This document shows, piece after piece, positions 21,883 to 32,403 of a stretch of 64,000 bases of DNA. A program made the position numbers and the translations under genes. The notes below the pieces were generated by a model. The model saw only the letters and a list, made by a program, of their open reading frames with translations, ran no database searches and was not told where the DNA came from. Source of the DNA: Polaromonas sp. (lineage in GTDB: Bacteria; Pseudomonadota; Gammaproteobacteria; Burkholderiales; Burkholderiaceae_C); the NCBI GenBank assembly GCA_030655515.1, contig JAURVI010000005.1:1-64000 (forward strand), read 5' to 3'. Numbering within the stretch: position 1 is the first letter of the stretch; each line of letters begins with the position of its first letter.

Positions 21883-24648
21883 TCAGTTCAGCTTGCCGTG
21901 GCAGAGTTTGTATTTTTTCCCTGAACCGCAGGGGCAGGGGTCGTTGCGGCCGACGCGGGGCACAGCGCCGGCGGGTAAGGCCTGTTTGCGCGGGTACGAA
22001 TCCGCATCGACCGTGGTTTCCACCTCACCGGTTTCAGTCGGCGCCGTGTAGGTCACATTGGAAATTCTCTCAGCCCGGTCTTCCATTTCCTCGGCCGCCT
22101 GCCCGAGCTGCTCGCCCGACTGCACCTGAACCGTCATCAGGATTTTGGTGACTTCGTTTTTCACGCTGTCGAGCAACTGGCCGAACAACTCGAAGGCTTC
22201 GCGCTTGTATTCCTGCTTGGGCTGCTTTTGGGCATAGCCGCGCAAGTGAATGCCCTGGCGCAAGTAGTCGAGCGCGCTCAGGTGCTCCCGCCAGTGTGTG
22301 TCTATGCTTTGCAAAAGCACAACGCGTTCGAACTGGGTGAAGTCTTCTTCGCCGATTTTTTCGACCTTGCCGGCAAAGGCCTCGTTAGCGGCGGCGAGCA
22401 CCTTTTCCAGCACGTCCTCGTCGGCGATGGCGCTCGCTGCCTGAATTTCTTTCTGAAGCGCCAGCTCGATCTGCCATTCTTCGCGCAGCACTTTTTCAAG
22501 GCCGGCAATGTCCCATTGTTCCTCGACGCTTTCCGCCGGCACATATTGCCGGGTCAGATCGGTAAAGCAACCCTCGCGCAGGGAAGCGATCTGCTCCTGC
22601 AGGCTGGCCGCGTCCATGATGTCGTTGCGCTGCTGGTAAATCACCTTGCGCTGGTCGTTAGCCACGTCATCGTATTCAAGCAACTGTTTGCGGATATCGA
22701 AGTTGCGCGCTTCCACCTTGCGCTGCGCCGACTCGATGCTGCGCGTCACGATGCCGGCCTCGATCGCCTCGCCGTCGGGCATCTTGAGCCGCTCCATGAT
22801 GGCCCTGACCCGATCGCCGGCAAAGATGCGCATCAGCGGATCGTCCAGGCTCAGGTAAAAACGCGAGGAGCCGGGATCGCCCTGGCGGCCGGAACGGCCA
22901 CGCAACTGGTTGTCGATGCGGCGCGACTCATGGCGCTCTGTTGCAATGATGCGCAAACCGCCGAGCGCCTTGACCTTCTCGTGCTCCTGCGTCCACAGTG
23001 CGCGCAGGCGGGTTACCTCAGCCTGTTTGGCACTGGCCGCCAGCGACTCATCGGCCTCCACCGCTTCAACCCCTTTTTCGACGTTGCCGCCGAGCACAAT
23101 GTCAGTCCCCCGCCCGGCCATGTTGGTGGCGATCGTGATCATGCCGAGGCGTCCGGCCTGGGCCACGATGTCGGCCTCGCGCGCATGCTGCTTGGCATTG
23201 AGCACCTGATGCGGCAGTTTTTCCTTGTCCAGCAGTTGGTCGATGATTTCCGAATTTTCAATCGACGTGGTGCCCACCAGCACCGGCTGGCCGCGCTCGT
23301 GGCATTCGCGGATGTCCTTGATGGCCGCTTCGTATTTTTCACGCGTGGTTTTGTAGACGCGGTCAAGCTGGTCTTCACGCCGGCTCGGACGATTCGGCGG
23401 AATCACCGTGGTCTCCAGCCCGTAGATTTCCTGGAATTCGTAGGCCTCGGTATCGGCGGTGCCGGTCATGCCGGCCAGCTTGCCGTACAAGCGGAAGTAA
23501 TTCTGGAAAGTGATCGACGCCAGGGTCTGGTTTTCCGCCTGGATCTGCACCCCCTCCTTGGCCTCGACGGCCTGGTGCAGCCCTTCGCTCCAGCGCCGGC
23601 CCGACATCAGGCGGCCGGTGAACTCGTCGACAATGACAATCTCGCCGTTCTGAACCACGTAGTGCTGGTCGCGGTGGTAGAGGTGGTTGGCCCGCAGCGC
23701 CGCATACAGGTGGTGCATCAGCGAAATATTCGCCGGATCGTACAGCGTGGCGCCTTCCGGAATCAGGCCCAGGCCGAACAATATGCGCTCGGCGTTTTCA
23801 TGCCCCTGCTCGGTCAGGAAAACCTGGTGCGTCTTTTCATCGAGCGTGAAGTCGCCGGGCTTGATGATGCCTTCTCCGGTGCGCGGATCGGCCTCGCCTT
23901 CCTGGCGCGTCAGCGAAGGCACCACCTTGTTGATGGCCAGGTACATCTCGGTGTGGTCCTCCGCCTGGCCGCTGATGATGAGCGGTGTGCGGGCCTCATC
24001 GATCAGGATCGAGTCCACCTCGTCGACGATGGCGTAGTTCAGACCGCGTTGAACGCGGTCGGCCACTTCATAGACCATGTTGTCGCGCAGGTAGTCGAAG
24101 CCGAATTCGTTGTTGGTGCCGTAGGTGATGTCGGCGCGGTAGGCTTCCTGCTTTTCGGGACGCTGCATGTTCGGCAGATTGATGCCGACCGTCAGGCCGA
24201 GGAAGTTATAGAGCTTGCCCATCCAGCGGGCATCCCGGTTGGCCAGGTAGTCGTTGACGGTCACGACATGCACACCCTTGCCGGTCAGCGCATTGAGGTA
24301 GACCGGCAGGGTCGCCGTCAGGGTTTTGCCTTCGCCGGTTCCCATTTCGGAAATCTTGCCGTTGTGCAGCGCCATGCCGCCCAGCAACTGCACATCGAAG
24401 TGGCGCATCTTCATGGCGCGCTTGCTGCCCTCGCGAACGACGGCAAAGGCCTCGGGCAGGATGGCATCGAGCGTTTCACCCTTGGCCACACGGCCCTTGA
24501 ACTCCTCGGTTTTGGCTCGCAGTGCGCTGTCGTCGAGCTTTTCCAATTGCGCTTCCGCCGCATTGATGCGCGCTATGGTGTTTCGGTAAGTTTTGAGCAA
24601 CCTGTCGTTGCGGCTGCCGAAAATTTTGGTCAGGATAGTGGAAGCCAT
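21883..24648 (-). CDS. secA: preprotein translocase ATPase SecA
   Basis: [33 protein letters not shown]-terminal SEC-C zinc motif [17 protein letters not shown]. Confidence 0.98.
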   Translation of the reverse strand: MASTILTKIFGSRNDRLLKTYRNTIARINAAEAQLEKLDDSALRAKTEEFKGRVAKGETLDAILPEAFAVVREGSKRAMKMRHFDVQLLGGMALHNGKISEMGTGEGKTLTATLPVYLNALTGKGVHVVTVNDYLANRDARWMGKLYNFLGLTVGINLPNMQRPEKQEAYRADITYGTNNEFGFDYLRDNMVYEVADRVQRGLNYAIVDEVDSILIDEARTPLIISGQAEDHTEMYLAINKVVPSLTRQEGEADPRTGEGIIKPGDFTLDEKTHQVFLTEQGHENAERILFGLGLIPEGATLYDPANISLMHHLYAALRANHLYHRDQHYVVQNGEIVIVDEFTGRLMSGRRWSEGLHQAVEAKEGVQIQAENQTLASITFQNYFRLYGKLAGMTGTADTEAYEFQEIYGLETTVIPPNRPSRREDQLDRVYKTTREKYEAAIKDIRECHERGQPVLVGTTSIENSEIIDQLLDKEKLPHQVLNAKQHAREADIVAQAGRLGMITIATNMAGRGTDIVLGGNVEKGVEAVEADESLAASAKQAEVTRLRALWTQEHEKVKALGGLRIIATERHESRRIDNQLRGRSGRQGDPGSSRFYLSLDDPLMRIFAGDRVRAIMERLKMPDGEAIEAGIVTRSIESAQRKVEARNFDIRKQLLEYDDVANDQRKVIYQQRNDIMDAASLQEQIASLREGCFTDLTRQYVPAESVEEQWDIAGLEKVLREEWQIELALQKEIQAASAIADEDVLEKVLAAANEAFAGKVEKIGEEDFTQFERVVLLQSIDTHWREHLSALDYLRQGIHLRGYAQKQPKQEYKREAFELFGQLLDSVKNEVTKILMTVQVQSGEQLGQAAEEMEDRAERISNVTYTAPTETGEVETTVDADSYPRKQALPAGAVPRVGRNDPCPCGSGKKYKLCHGKLN

Positions 24649-24656
24649 AAATGCGA

Positions 24657-24694
24657 GGCCGCGCTGGCAGCCCCTTGGAGCAGCCAGTGCGGCC
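24657..24694 (-). promoter_or_regulatory. 38-nt hairpin immediately upstream of secA (candidate cis-regulatory RNA element)
   Basis: minus strand GGCCGC-A-CTGGC-T-GCTC-CAAG-GGGC-T-GCCAG-C-GCGGCC; ends 8 nt before the secA ATG. Confidence 0.5.
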
Positions 24695-24768
24695 GAAATC
24701 CCTTATTGTGAGTATCGACTGAGGTGTGGGCGCTTCCGGTTTGTTGAACTGCGCGCGAACCGTCGATT

Positions 24769-25755
24769 TTACCTCTGCCCCGGAGCTGCCTGGGACGGGC
24801 GGCCTGCACGGGCGGCACCGATGGCGGCAACCACCGCCGCCGCTGGCAGCTTCTGGCCGGCCGTCAGGAATTTCTGCGGGTCCTGGTACACGCCCTGCAC
24901 CAGCACTTCGAAATGCAGATGCGGACCGGTCGAGCGTCCGGTCGTACCCACCTCGGCTATTTTCTGGCCGCGCTTGATCAAATCGCCCTTCTTGACCCAT
25001 ACCCTGGACGCATGGGCATAACGGGTCACCAAATCGTTGCCATGGTCCACTTCGACCATGTTGCCGTATGCGGGGTGATACTCCTGCGTCACGACGACGC
25101 CACCGGCAGCGGCCAGAATCGGTGTGCCGGGTTCCGCCGGAAAATCCAGCCCGGTATGCAGCGCCGAGCGGCCATTGAGGGGGTCAATCCGCCAGCCGAA
25201 TGAGGAGCCGAGAATCCCCCCGGCCACAGGCTGCTGGGTGGGCACCATCATCTTCTTGATTTTCTGGTCAAAAAGACGGGACTCCATCACCGTCATCAGG
25301 TCCACCCGCTGGTCGGTCAATTTGTCGAGGTCGGCCAGCGTGGTTTGCAACTCTTCCATGGTCAACGAGCGCCCGGTGACCAACACCCCGCCGCGACCGG
25401 GCATGGCCTTGATGTCATTGGGGTTGACCCCCGCCAGGCCGGAAACCCGCTCGCCCAGGGCTTCAAGCTGCATCATCTTGGCCTGCATTTCGCCCAGCCT
25501 CTTGGCCAAAACGTCGAGGTTTTCCCGCAGGAAGCGGTCGCGCTGCTCAAACTCGTCCCTCACCATCAGTTTGACGAGCGCGCCGACCACCGGCCAGCCT
25601 TCGCGCGCTCCCTTGAGAAAGACCCAATGGTACAAGCCTGCGGCCACCAGCATCAGCGCCAATGCCGCGACAAAGCCCGCCAAAACCAGTTTGGTGCCAC
25701 TTAAATAAATGGCACGGCTTTTGGCAAGCCACGCGTCCGTGATAATCAAGTGCAT
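24769..25755 (-). CDS. M23-family peptidoglycan metallopeptidase with N-terminal TM and coiled coil
   Basis: HTGLDFPAEPGTPILAAAGGVV and HLHFEV motifs. Confidence 0.93.
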   Translation of the reverse strand: MHLIITDAWLAKSRAIYLSGTKLVLAGFVAALALMLVAAGLYHWVFLKGAREGWPVVGALVKLMVRDEFEQRDRFLRENLDVLAKRLGEMQAKMMQLEALGERVSGLAGVNPNDIKAMPGRGGVLVTGRSLTMEELQTTLADLDKLTDQRVDLMTVMESRLFDQKIKKMMVPTQQPVAGGILGSSFGWRIDPLNGRSALHTGLDFPAEPGTPILAAAGGVVVTQEYHPAYGNMVEVDHGNDLVTRYAHASRVWVKKGDLIKRGQKIAEVGTTGRSTGPHLHFEVLVQGVYQDPQKFLTAGQKLPAAAVVAAIGAARAGRPSQAAPGQR

Positions 25756-25789
25756 GTATCCAACTCCTTAAACCCTGAGTCTGCTTGCC

Positions 25790-26110
25790 GTGAACTCCAG
25801 CCCCCGTCTGCACCGGGTTCTCACCTTCAGCCAGGCTGCCGAAAACTCGCCGTCTCTGGCCCGGCTGACCGGGCTTGTTCAGGAGTCCAACGACAGACTC
25901 CAGGCGGTTGAGTCACTGATCCCCGAAGCCTTGCGTCCCGCCATTCAGGCCGGACCGATTGAGGGTGACGTCTGGTGCCTGCTGGTCAGCAGCAATGCCG
26001 CCGCCGCCAAAGTCCGCCAACTGCTGCCCCTCATCCAAACTCGCCTGATTGACAAAGGTTGGAAGGTTACCTCAATTCGGCTGAAGATACTAATAACCCG
26101 AAAGCAGTAG
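25790..26110 (+). CDS. DciA-like / DUF721 family protein
   Basis: size, position divergent from M23/secA, and LPLIQTRLIDKGWKVTSIRLKI C-terminal strand pattern. Confidence 0.6.
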   Translation: MNSSPRLHRVLTFSQAAENSPSLARLTGLVQESNDRLQAVESLIPEALRPAIQAGPIEGDVWCLLVSSNAAAAKVRQLLPLIQTRLIDKGWKVTSIRLKILITRKQ

Positions 26111-26234
26111 TTTATGAAGTGCCGCACCAGGCGCCGGCTTGCCCGGTTGGATGGATCTTGGATCTGCTATCGAACTGATGGCTACCGATGCTTACCTTCT
26201 CCGACAGTACAAGGCCGGCCTGGGTTTTGATAAA

Positions 26235-26310
26235 TGGTGCCGATTATCGGATTCGAACTGATGACCTACCGCTTACAAGGCGGTTGCTCTACCAACTGAG
26301 CTAAATCGGC
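26235..26310 (-). tRNA. tRNA-Thr (TGT)
   Basis: GCCGATTTAGCTCAGTTGGTAGAGCAACCGCCTTGTAAGCGGTAGGTCATCAGTTCGAATCCGATAATCGGCACCA. Confidence 0.95.
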
Positions 26311-26335
26311 ATGGGGTCTATTTTACTTGACCCGT

Positions 26336-26893
26336 TTACTTGACCCGTTTGAGCGAAGGACGTTTGCCCTGTTGCGGCTTGGGCGGATCCGGATCATCGT
26401 CATGCCCGGAAACGGCATGGTTGGCCGGCACCAGGTGGACGATCTTCACGTCCGATTCCGACGCAGGCGTCGGCTCTGCAAGCAGCAGGGCCGGCGCCAT
26501 CAACGTCGGTGCGGGGTTCGCGCCAGCCTCAGCCGCGGGCTGCGGACCTGCCGAGGAAAGCACGGGCTGAGGAAACGCCATGCCCTGGCCATTTTCACGC
26601 GCGTAGATGGCAATGACACGGCTGACAGGCACCATGATCTCGCGGGCGCTTCCGGCAAAACGCGCCTTGAACTCAATGAAATCGTTGCCCAGTTTCAGGG
26701 AACTGGTCGCATCAAAACTGATGTTGAGCACGATTTCGTTGTTCTTGACGTATTCACGCGGCACCTGCACCGTCCCGTCCACAGCCACCGCCACATAAGG
26801 CGTCAAGCCGTTGTCGGTACACCACTCGTACAGCGCCCGTATCAGGTAGGGGCGGGTGGACGTGGCGTCCAGTGCGTTCATCAAATCAGCCAC
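26336..26893 (-). CDS. sspB: ClpXP protease specificity-enhancing factor
   Basis: RPYLIRALYEWCTDNGLTPYVAVAVD, adjacent to sspA. Confidence 0.93.
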   Translation of the reverse strand: MADLMNALDATSTRPYLIRALYEWCTDNGLTPYVAVAVDGTVQVPREYVKNNEIVLNISFDATSSLKLGNDFIEFKARFAGSAREIMVPVSRVIAIYARENGQGMAFPQPVLSSAGPQPAAEAGANPAPTLMAPALLLAEPTPASESDVKIVHLVPANHAVSGHDDDPDPPKPQQGKRPSLKRVK

Positions 26894-26940
26894 CGCTTGC
26901 AGTCATTGCGCAATAGACTGCCGCCGCGCCAAGCAAGGCC

Positions 26941-27119
26941 TGCCCACTCGGGGGCAGCGAAGTACACGCAGGCCGTCCTTAGGCGGGGCAGCCCCCTCGG
27001 GGGGCAGCGAAGCACACGCAGTGACGAGCGTGGGGGCCAGTCCCGCCGACAGGCCGTCCTTAGGCGGGGCAGCCCCCTCGGGGGGCAGCGAAGTACGCGG
27101 AGCGACAAGCGTGGGGGCC
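26941..27119 (-). repeat. GC-rich dispersed repeat, tandem array (period 81 bp, about 2.3 copies, reverse orientation)
   Basis: ggccgtccttaggcggggcagccccctcggggggcagcgaag at 26971 and 27052; partial preceding copy. Confidence 0.9.
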
Positions 27120-27122
27120 ATA

Positions 27123-27734
27123 CTACTTGCGCATGACTTTCTCAGACGGTGTGAGCGCCTCAATGTAGGCCGGGCGCGAGAAGATGCGTTCTGCGTACTT
27201 GAGCAGCGGCGCTGCATTTTTCGACAGGTCGATGCCGTAATAGTCCAGGCGCCAGAGCAACGGGGCGATCACCACGTCGAGCATGGAAAAGTTGTCGCCC
27301 AGCATGAACTTGTTTTTCAGGAAGATGGGGGCCAACTGGGTCAAGCGGTCGCGAATGTGGGAGCGGGCTTTTTCCAGCGCTTTTTCATTGCCTTTGGAGG
27401 CCCGTGCTTCCAGCGTGTTGACGTGGACGAACAGCTCTTTTTCAAAATTGAGCAGGAACAGGCGAACCCGCGCCCGGTCGACCGGGTCGCCGGGCATCAG
27501 TTGCGGGTGCGGAAAACGCTCGTCAATGTATTCGTTGATGATGTTCGACTCGTAAAGAATCAGGTCGCGCTCCACCAGAATCGGCACCTGGCCGTAGGGG
27601 TTCATGACATTGATGTCTTCGGGCTTGTTGTACAAGTCCACGTCGCGGATTTCGAAGTCCATGCCTTTTTCAAACAGCACAAAACGGCAACGATGCGAAA
27701 ACGGACAGGTCGTGCCTGAATAAAGGACCATCAT
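27123..27734 (-). CDS. sspA: stringent starvation protein A (GST-fold)
   Basis: MMVLYSGTTCPFSHRCRFVLFEKGMDFEI...NPYGQVPILVERDLILYESNIINEYIDERFPHPQLMP; start trimmed from 27779. Confidence 0.93.
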   Translation of the reverse strand: MMVLYSGTTCPFSHRCRFVLFEKGMDFEIRDVDLYNKPEDINVMNPYGQVPILVERDLILYESNIINEYIDERFPHPQLMPGDPVDRARVRLFLLNFEKELFVHVNTLEARASKGNEKALEKARSHIRDRLTQLAPIFLKNKFMLGDNFSMLDVVIAPLLWRLDYYGIDLSKNAAPLLKYAERIFSRPAYIEALTPSEKVMRK

Positions 27735-27822
27735 GGTACGAAACTCCTGAATGCAAAGGAGTGAATGCATGAAAAGCAACCACTCCGGAAGGTGCCGGGA
27801 GCCCAGCCCCTCGACGCAAAAA

Positions 27823-28590
27823 TTACTTGATGTCTTTCCAGAACGCAGCGTTCAGACGCCAGGCGATAAAGGTAAACGCAAGAAGAAACATCAGCACCCA
27901 GACGCCGACCCTGACGCGGGTGTTCTGCGCCGGCTCCCCCATCCATCGCAGGTAGCCGACCAGATCGCCAACGGTCTGATCGTACTGCAGCGGCGTCATG
28001 CTGCCGGGCGTCACCTGTTGCCAGCTCTTGAAGACGGCGACCTTGTGACCGTGCTCTTCTTTTTCGTCAAACAGCGGCCTGCGCTCACCGGACAACTCCC
28101 ACAAGACATGCGGCATGGCCACGCTCGGAAAAGCCAGGTTGTTCCAGCCGGTGGCCTTGGTGTCGTCGCGGTAGTAACTGCGCAAGTAGGTGTAGAGGTA
28201 GTCGGCACCGGTGCCGCCAGCGCCTGAGCGTGAGCGGGCGATCACGCTCAGGTCGGGCGGGTTGCCGCCAAACCACTCCTTGGCCTGCCGTGGATCAATG
28301 GCAGCTTTCATGGTCTCGCCCACCTTGTCGGTGGCGAACAGCAGGTTGTCCTTGATTTGCTGCTCGGTCAGCTTAATGTCCCTGAGGCGGTTGTAGCGCA
28401 TGAACGCGGCGGAGTGGCAGTTCAGGCAGTAGTTGACGAACAGCTTGGCGCCATTTTGCAGGGCGCCAATGTCGTTGGCGTTGTTGGGCGCCTTGTCCCA
28501 TGCCATGCCTCCCGCCGCCTGCGCCCCATTGCCGGCCAATGCCAGCATAGCCGCCAAACCCAAAGCCAGTTGTTTCAGTGTCTTCATCAT
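27823..28590 (-). CDS. petC: ubiquinol-cytochrome c reductase, cytochrome c1
   Basis: CLNCHSAAFMRYNRL heme motif, C-terminal TM anchor. Confidence 0.94.
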   Translation of the reverse strand: MMKTLKQLALGLAAMLALAGNGAQAAGGMAWDKAPNNANDIGALQNGAKLFVNYCLNCHSAAFMRYNRLRDIKLTEQQIKDNLLFATDKVGETMKAAIDPRQAKEWFGGNPPDLSVIARSRSGAGGTGADYLYTYLRSYYRDDTKATGWNNLAFPSVAMPHVLWELSGERRPLFDEKEEHGHKVAVFKSWQQVTPGSMTPLQYDQTVGDLVGYLRWMGEPAQNTRVRVGVWVLMFLLAFTFIAWRLNAAFWKDIK

Positions 28591-28607
28591 TTTGAAAAAT
28601 CTCCAGC

Positions 28608-30008
28608 TCAGTGGGCAGCAAACGTCACGCGATCAGGGACTGGCTTGAAGGTGCCCAGACGGCTCCACCAGGGCATCAACAGGAAGAAGCCGAAGTAAAA
28701 CAGTGTCCCGACCTGCGACACCCTTTCGTTGATCAATGAGGGCGGGTTGATGCCCAGGTAACCGAGCACCAGGAAGTCGATGACAAAAATACCATACAGG
28801 TACGAGTGCCAGGTCGGGCGATAACGGATGGATTTGGCGGCACTGTTGTCCAGCCAGGGCAGGAAAAACAGGATAACCACCGCGCCACCCATGACCACCA
28901 CGCCCCAGAACTTGGCGTCGATCATCAGCATGGCCGCCACCAGCACCACCGCAGCAGCGACGATGACTGCTTTGAACAGTGCCGCGATCCTGGCCTTGAA
29001 CACGCCCAGAACGACGCCCGCCAGGACACAGGCAATCAGCGCATACATCATCTGGCTGGTAATGGCCCGCAGCATCGAGTAATAAGGCGTGAAATACCAG
29101 ACCGGGGCGATGTGTGAAGGCGTCTTCAGCGAATCAGCCGGGATGAAGTTGTTGTATTCGAGGAAATAACCGCCCGCCTCGGGTGCAAAGAAAATGATGG
29201 CGGAAAAAATCATCAGAAACACGCTGACGCCAAAGATGTCATGCACCGTGTAGTAGGGATGGAAAGGAATGCCGTCCAGCGGTTTGCCATTGGCGTCCTT
29301 GCGTGCCTTGATTTCCACGCCATCGGGGTTGTTGGAGCCGACTTCATGCAGCGCAATCAGGTGCGCCACCACCAGGCCCAGCAGGACCAGCGGCACGGCA
29401 ATCACGTGGAAGGCGAAAAAGCGGTTCAATGTGGCGTCACCCACCACGTAGTCGCCGCGGATCAGCAGCGCCAGGTCCGGGCCGATGAAGGGAATGGCGG
29501 CAAACAGGTTGACGATCACCTGGGCGCCCCAGTAGCTCATCTGACCCCATGGCAGCAGGTAGCCCATGAAGGCTTCGGCCATCAGGCACAGGAAAATCGC
29601 GCAGCCGAAAATCCAGACCAGTTCGCGCGGCTTTCTGTAGCTGCCGTAGAGCAGGCCACGGAACATGTGCAGGTAGACCACGACAAAAAAGGCGCTGGCG
29701 CCGGTGGAGTGCATGTAGCGGACCAGCCAGCCCCAGGGCACGTCGCGCATGATGTATTCGACCGAACCGAACGCCAGCGCGGCATCGGGCTTGTAATGCA
29801 TGGTCAGGAAAATGCCGGTCACGATCTGGATGACCAGCACCAGCAGGGCCAGCGAGCCGAACACGTACCAGAAGTTGAAATTCTTCGGCGCGTAGTACTC
29901 GCTCATGTGCTCTTTGTAGAGCTTGCTCGCAGGAAAGCGGTTGTCAACCCAGTTCAGCAACTTGGCGCCGACCGGCGCGGCGGGGGAGATTTCTTTGAAT
30001 TCAGCCAT
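28608..30008 (-). CDS. petB: ubiquinol-cytochrome c reductase, cytochrome b
   Basis: WVFGSLALLVLVIQIVTGIFLTMHY, GWLVRYMHSTGASAFF. Confidence 0.96.
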   Translation of the reverse strand: MAEFKEISPAAPVGAKLLNWVDNRFPASKLYKEHMSEYYAPKNFNFWYVFGSLALLVLVIQIVTGIFLTMHYKPDAALAFGSVEYIMRDVPWGWLVRYMHSTGASAFFVVVYLHMFRGLLYGSYRKPRELVWIFGCAIFLCLMAEAFMGYLLPWGQMSYWGAQVIVNLFAAIPFIGPDLALLIRGDYVVGDATLNRFFAFHVIAVPLVLLGLVVAHLIALHEVGSNNPDGVEIKARKDANGKPLDGIPFHPYYTVHDIFGVSVFLMIFSAIIFFAPEAGGYFLEYNNFIPADSLKTPSHIAPVWYFTPYYSMLRAITSQMMYALIACVLAGVVLGVFKARIAALFKAVIVAAAVVLVAAMLMIDAKFWGVVVMGGAVVILFFLPWLDNSAAKSIRYRPTWHSYLYGIFVIDFLVLGYLGINPPSLINERVSQVGTLFYFGFFLLMPWWSRLGTFKPVPDRVTFAAH

Positions 30009-30084
30009 AAGGGATCCTATTCGCTATTCGATGGAGGACGGGGGCGAGCGCGCAGCCGGCACCGGCTAAACGTCCGGCAAAGCT

Positions 30085-30708
30085 TCAGGCTTTTTTGTCC
30101 TCGCCAATCAGCAGCTTGGCGTCTGACAGGTACATGTGAGGGGGCACTTCCAGATTGTCCGGCGCCGGTTTGTTTTTATAAACGCGGCCGGCAAGGTCAA
30201 AAGTCGAGCCATGGCAGGGGCACAAAAAACCACCCGCCCAGTCGTCCGGCAGCGAAGGCTGTGCGCCGAGCTGGAACTTGTCGATGGGCGAGCAGCCCAG
30301 GTGCGAGCAGATGCCGACGCCGACAAAAAATTCGGGCTTGATCGAGCGGCCCTCGTTGCGGGCGTATTCGGGCGTGAGTTCATCCGGCTTGCGCTCGGAC
30401 TTCGGATCGGCCAGCAGCGGATCCAGCGTGGGCAGCCCGGCCAGTTGCTCGGGCGTGCGCTTGACAATCCAGACCGGCTTGCCACGCCACTCCACCGTCA
30501 GCTTTTCACCGGGTTTCATCGCTGAAATATCCACCTCGACGGCGGCGCCGGCGGCTTTGGCTCTTTCGGACGGCTGAAACGAGCTGACAAACGGCACGGC
30601 GACAGCGGCTACACCGGCACCGCCGACGGCGCAGGTGGTGACGATCCAGTTTCTTTTATCTTTATCAATCGGCGCGCCGAGCGGCGCGTGTTGGCTTGCT
30701 TGGGTCAT
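30085..30708 (-). CDS. petA: ubiquinol-cytochrome c reductase, Rieske iron-sulfur subunit
   Basis: CSHLGCSP ... CPCHGSTFD cluster ligands. Confidence 0.96.
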   Translation of the reverse strand: MTQASQHAPLGAPIDKDKRNWIVTTCAVGGAGVAAVAVPFVSSFQPSERAKAAGAAVEVDISAMKPGEKLTVEWRGKPVWIVKRTPEQLAGLPTLDPLLADPKSERKPDELTPEYARNEGRSIKPEFFVGVGICSHLGCSPIDKFQLGAQPSLPDDWAGGFLCPCHGSTFDLAGRVYKNKPAPDNLEVPPHMYLSDAKLLIGEDKKA

Positions 30709-30875
30709 GGGTGTCCTACAAGAACATGGCTTTAAAAAACGAGCGTATCAGGGTCAGCTTATGATTGTAGCGGAGCGCGAAAGTGCTTTTCAAGGCACGA
30801 CTCGCCCGGCAGCCCGGCCATGGCGTCCCGCCGCGGCAACAACCATTGCCCAACCAGGCAACAAAGGAGCACAGC

Positions 30876-31307
30876 ATGGAAATGATGCAGGAATTCAAGG
30901 AATTTGCCGTCAAGGGCAACGTGGTCGATCTGGCCGTGGGCGTGATCATTGGTGCCGCTTTCGGCAAGATTGTCGATTCCGTGGTCGGCGACCTGATCAT
31001 GCCGGTGGTGGGCGCGGTGATCGGCAAGCTTGATTTTTCGAGCTTGTTCGTCGTTCTGGGCAGCGTGCCGGCCGGAACGACCACGACGCTGGATGCCCTG
31101 AAGAAGGCTGGCGTCCCCGTGTTTGCCTATGGCAGCTTCATCACGGTGGCGGTCAACTTTGTCATCCTGGCGTTCATCATTTTCCTGATGATCAAGCAAG
31201 TCAACCGCCTGAAAAAAAGCGCGCCAGCCGCGCCCACCGCACCGGCGGCCACGCCCGAAGACGTGGTGCTGCTGCGCGAGATTCGCGATAGCCTGAAAAA
31301 TAGATGA
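30876..31307 (+). CDS. mscL: large-conductance mechanosensitive channel
   Basis: [31 protein letters not shown]; start trimmed from 30783. Confidence 0.96.
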   Translation: MEMMQEFKEFAVKGNVVDLAVGVIIGAAFGKIVDSVVGDLIMPVVGAVIGKLDFSSLFVVLGSVPAGTTTTLDALKKAGVPVFAYGSFITVAVNFVILAFIIFLMIKQVNRLKKSAPAAPTAPAATPEDVVLLREIRDSLKNR

Positions 31308-31347
31308 GCGCGCTGGATGCCCTCCGGGCGCAGGGCGGTCAGCCAGT

Positions 31348-32403
31348 TCAGCCCAATAGCCGGCGTGCCATGCGGATGGCCGCGATCAGGCTGGCGGCAT
31401 CGGCCTGGCCGCTGCCAGCGATGTCAAAGGCGGTGCCGTGGTCCGGGCTGGTGCGCACCAGCGGCAGGCCCAGCGTGACATTCACGCCCTGCGCCAGCCC
31501 CAGGTATTTGACCGGGATCAGTCCCTGGTCGTGGTACATCGCCACCACCACGTCGAACTCGCCGGCCTGCCCGGCCCTGGCTCTGGCCCGCATGAAGACG
31601 GTGTCCGGTGCAAAGGGGCCGCTCACGTCCAGGCCTTCGGCGCGGGCCTTCGCTATCGCTGGCGCGATGATGTCCAGCTCTTCCCGGCCAAACCGGCCAC
31701 CTTCGCCGGCATGCGGGTTCAGGCCGGCCACCGCAATTCGCGGCGGGGAGCCGGAGACCCCGCGCACCGACTGGTGTGCAATCTGCAAGGTCTGCAGCAC
31801 GCGCTCAAACGTCACGGCGTTGATCGCATCACGCAAGGACAGGTGGATGCTGACCAGCACGGTCTTGAGTTCATCGTTGGCCAGCATCATGCGCACCGGC
31901 AGCTCGGACACCGCCTTGCCGAGAAAAGCCGCCGCTTCGGCCTGCAGCATTTCGGTGTGGCCGGGGTAGCGCGCAAAAACGGCACCAGCCGCGCCGGCAG
32001 CGGCCAGTGCTTCCTTGTGAATCGGCGCCGTCACCATCGCGGCGACTTCGCCCGACAGGGCCGCCCGGGCCGCCCAGACAATGCAGTCGGCCGCCGCTTT
32101 GCCGGCCAAAGCACTGACCTGCCCATACGGCACCAGCGCGGGTAACTCACATTTTTGCAGCACCGGAATACAGCGCGGCGGCACCGCTTGCCAATCGGCG
32201 GCGGCGGCGAGCTGGGCCACCGGCAGAGACGGCGATGCCCCCCGAACCAGGGAAGTCAGGGCGGCAGCGCGGCGCAGCGTGGCGACATCACCGACCACCA
32301 CGCAGCCCGCCATCTCTGCGGGTGACTCGCAAAAAGCCTTGGCAATGATTTCGGGGCCGATACCCGCAGCATCGCCCATGGTAATGAGAAGGGGTTTGCT
32401 CAT
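31348..32403 (-). CDS. pdxA: 4-hydroxythreonine-4-phosphate dehydrogenase
   Basis: ITMGDAAGIGPEIIAKAF, GLNPHAGEGGRFGREE. Confidence 0.96.
   Translation of the reverse strand: MSKPLLITMGDAAGIGPEIIAKAFCESPAEMAGCVVVGDVATLRRAAALTSLVRGASPSLPVAQLAAAADWQAVPPRCIPVLQKCELPALVPYGQVSALAGKAAADCIVWAARAALSGEVAAMVTAPIHKEALAAAGAAGAVFARYPGHTEMLQAEAAAFLGKAVSELPVRMMLANDELKTVLVSIHLSLRDAINAVTFERVLQTLQIAHQSVRGVSGSPPRIAVAGLNPHAGEGGRFGREELDIIAPAIAKARAEGLDVSGPFAPDTVFMRARARAGQAGEFDVVVAMYHDQGLIPVKYLGLAQGVNVTLGLPLVRTSPDHGTAFDIAGSGQADAASLIAAIRMARRLLG

Noticed and set aside
22228-24711. 827-aa plus-strand ORF opposite secA
   Set aside because: Antisense shadow of a clearly recognisable secA; composition follows complementary codons of a high-GC gene and no domain is recognisable.
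26856-27719. 287-aa plus-strand ORF across the sspA/sspB gap
   Set aside because: Combines repeat-encoded residues with the antisense of sspA; no independent evidence.
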